From NCBI GenBank assembly GCA_000469685.2, contig LS997563.1:5254781-5318780 (forward strand): a stretch of 64,000 nt of DNA. Reading direction: 5' to 3'. Origin of the DNA: Haemonchus contortus. Lineage: Eukaryota > Nematoda > Chromadorea > Rhabditida > Trichostrongylidae. The translations under genes were made by a program, and so were the position numbers. The notes below the pieces were generated by a model. That model searched no databases. It saw only the letters and a program-made list of their open reading frames with translations, and was not told where the DNA came from. Shown here one piece after another: positions 63,201 to 64,000 of the stretch; the first letter of the stretch is position 1, and each line of letters starts with the position of its first letter.

Positions 63201-64000
63201 CGAAATGTTCGAAAATTTACGAAAGATAGGACTGAGTAAACACGAATAAGTGTCATCAAGATAACGCTGGAAGAATTACAGCCTCTGAGCGACCTGAGTT
63301 CAACACATCCGAGTGGAGGAATGATCTTTAGAGAGGGTTAAGGTGTAACGACACATCGGAAAAGCCCTCATAGCCAAAAATGAATGAAACAACACGATTG
63401 TAATTTGGGTAATAAATCATGAGGTCACAAAGACGAGTGCATGGCGCATCCCAAGAGGATTTATCAGCACTGGAAATTGACAGCTTTTTTTTACAGAAAA
63501 TCGTAGCGGTACGACGATAAAGAGAAAGCGTCGACGGGGGAAAAGCATATGAAAATGCTGATAAACACCGAATATGGGCAATGGAATTTGAATAAATTCG
63601 AAACCAATATCGATCGGGGCAAAATTATCCCCGAAATGGCAAATATTTGTTTAAGTAGTGCAAGTGATGGTCGGGGCATTAAACGGGTAGATAGATATTC
63701 CCGACATCGCGATCGGGTAAAAAACATCCCACATGACAGATGAGGTGATAAGAAGCTGTGGGAAGACCTCTTTAATGAATTCATTTCGAAGAACTGGAAT
63801 GCCATAGTGGTGGAATATGGGAAACATGCCCCTAAACTCGGAATCTAACGACAAATGAAGCTTGGATGTATGGCCTTCGGGGACTGCGTCTGAGGGGGAG
63901 ATCGATAAGCGGCTGCGGCTTGAATCCATCGTATCGCGTCACATATACGTCGCAACGCGAACGGACGACGTCGCCGTTGTCATTAGCCGGAATGAGCGAA
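63201..64000. other. rab-3 upstream region, no gene recognised
   Basis: Presumed rab-3 promoter and outron. A 92-codon minus frame (63929-63651) and a 64-codon plus frame (63549-63743) match nothing known and are probably chance. Confidence 0.45.

Overview
The window is nuclear DNA of a nematode, most likely a strongylid (hookworm-like) species. The evidence is spliced genes with compact GT-AG introns, trans-splice-like acceptors just before start codons, exons almost identical to Caenorhabditis gpb-1 and rab-3, a nematode-type FkbM gene, and repeat-rich introns holding mariner elements, tRNA-derived SINEs and a Penelope-like element. The species assignment is inference. Gene models were built by eye: each junction was chosen so that GT-AG sites and reading frame agree and the protein matches its family.

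All six recognised genes lie on the minus strand. From left to right: a secreted TGF-beta superfamily ligand (189-2271); a 360-aa FkbM-domain methyltransferase with a signal anchor (3260-8703), whose introns hold a tRNA-Ile gene, a mariner and a SINE; an 11-exon, 321-aa gene of unknown identity ending in a degenerate SH2-like domain (12060-15892); gpb-1, heterotrimeric G protein beta (24921-33383, 10 coding exons, 340 aa); an SLC28 concentrative nucleoside transporter (about 46537-52520); and rab-3, the synaptic-vesicle GTPase (58162-63190, 7 exons, 216 aa). A probable 3' end of a further gene, or of an alternative SLC28 tail, lies at 45789-46143. They look like neighbours rather than a functional cluster, although gpb-1, rab-3 and the TGF-beta ligand are all signalling or secretion genes.

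Between and within genes: two near-identical tRNA-Ile(AAT) genes; about ten copies of a tRNA-derived SINE; a second tRNA-headed repeat; three mariner elements, all broken; a decayed RTE-like LINE end; a Penelope-like element with 527-bp inverted terminal repeats, a 13-bp target duplication and a GIY-YIG endonuclease; three copies of an unnamed ~480-bp repeat, one split by a TIR element; two MITE-like elements; and four poly-G runs.

The stretches 16.7-18 kb, 21.3-24.9 kb, 33.9-42.6 kb and 44.5-45.8 kb contain no gene I can support beyond weak candidate exons. No CRISPR, operon or bacterial-type system is present.
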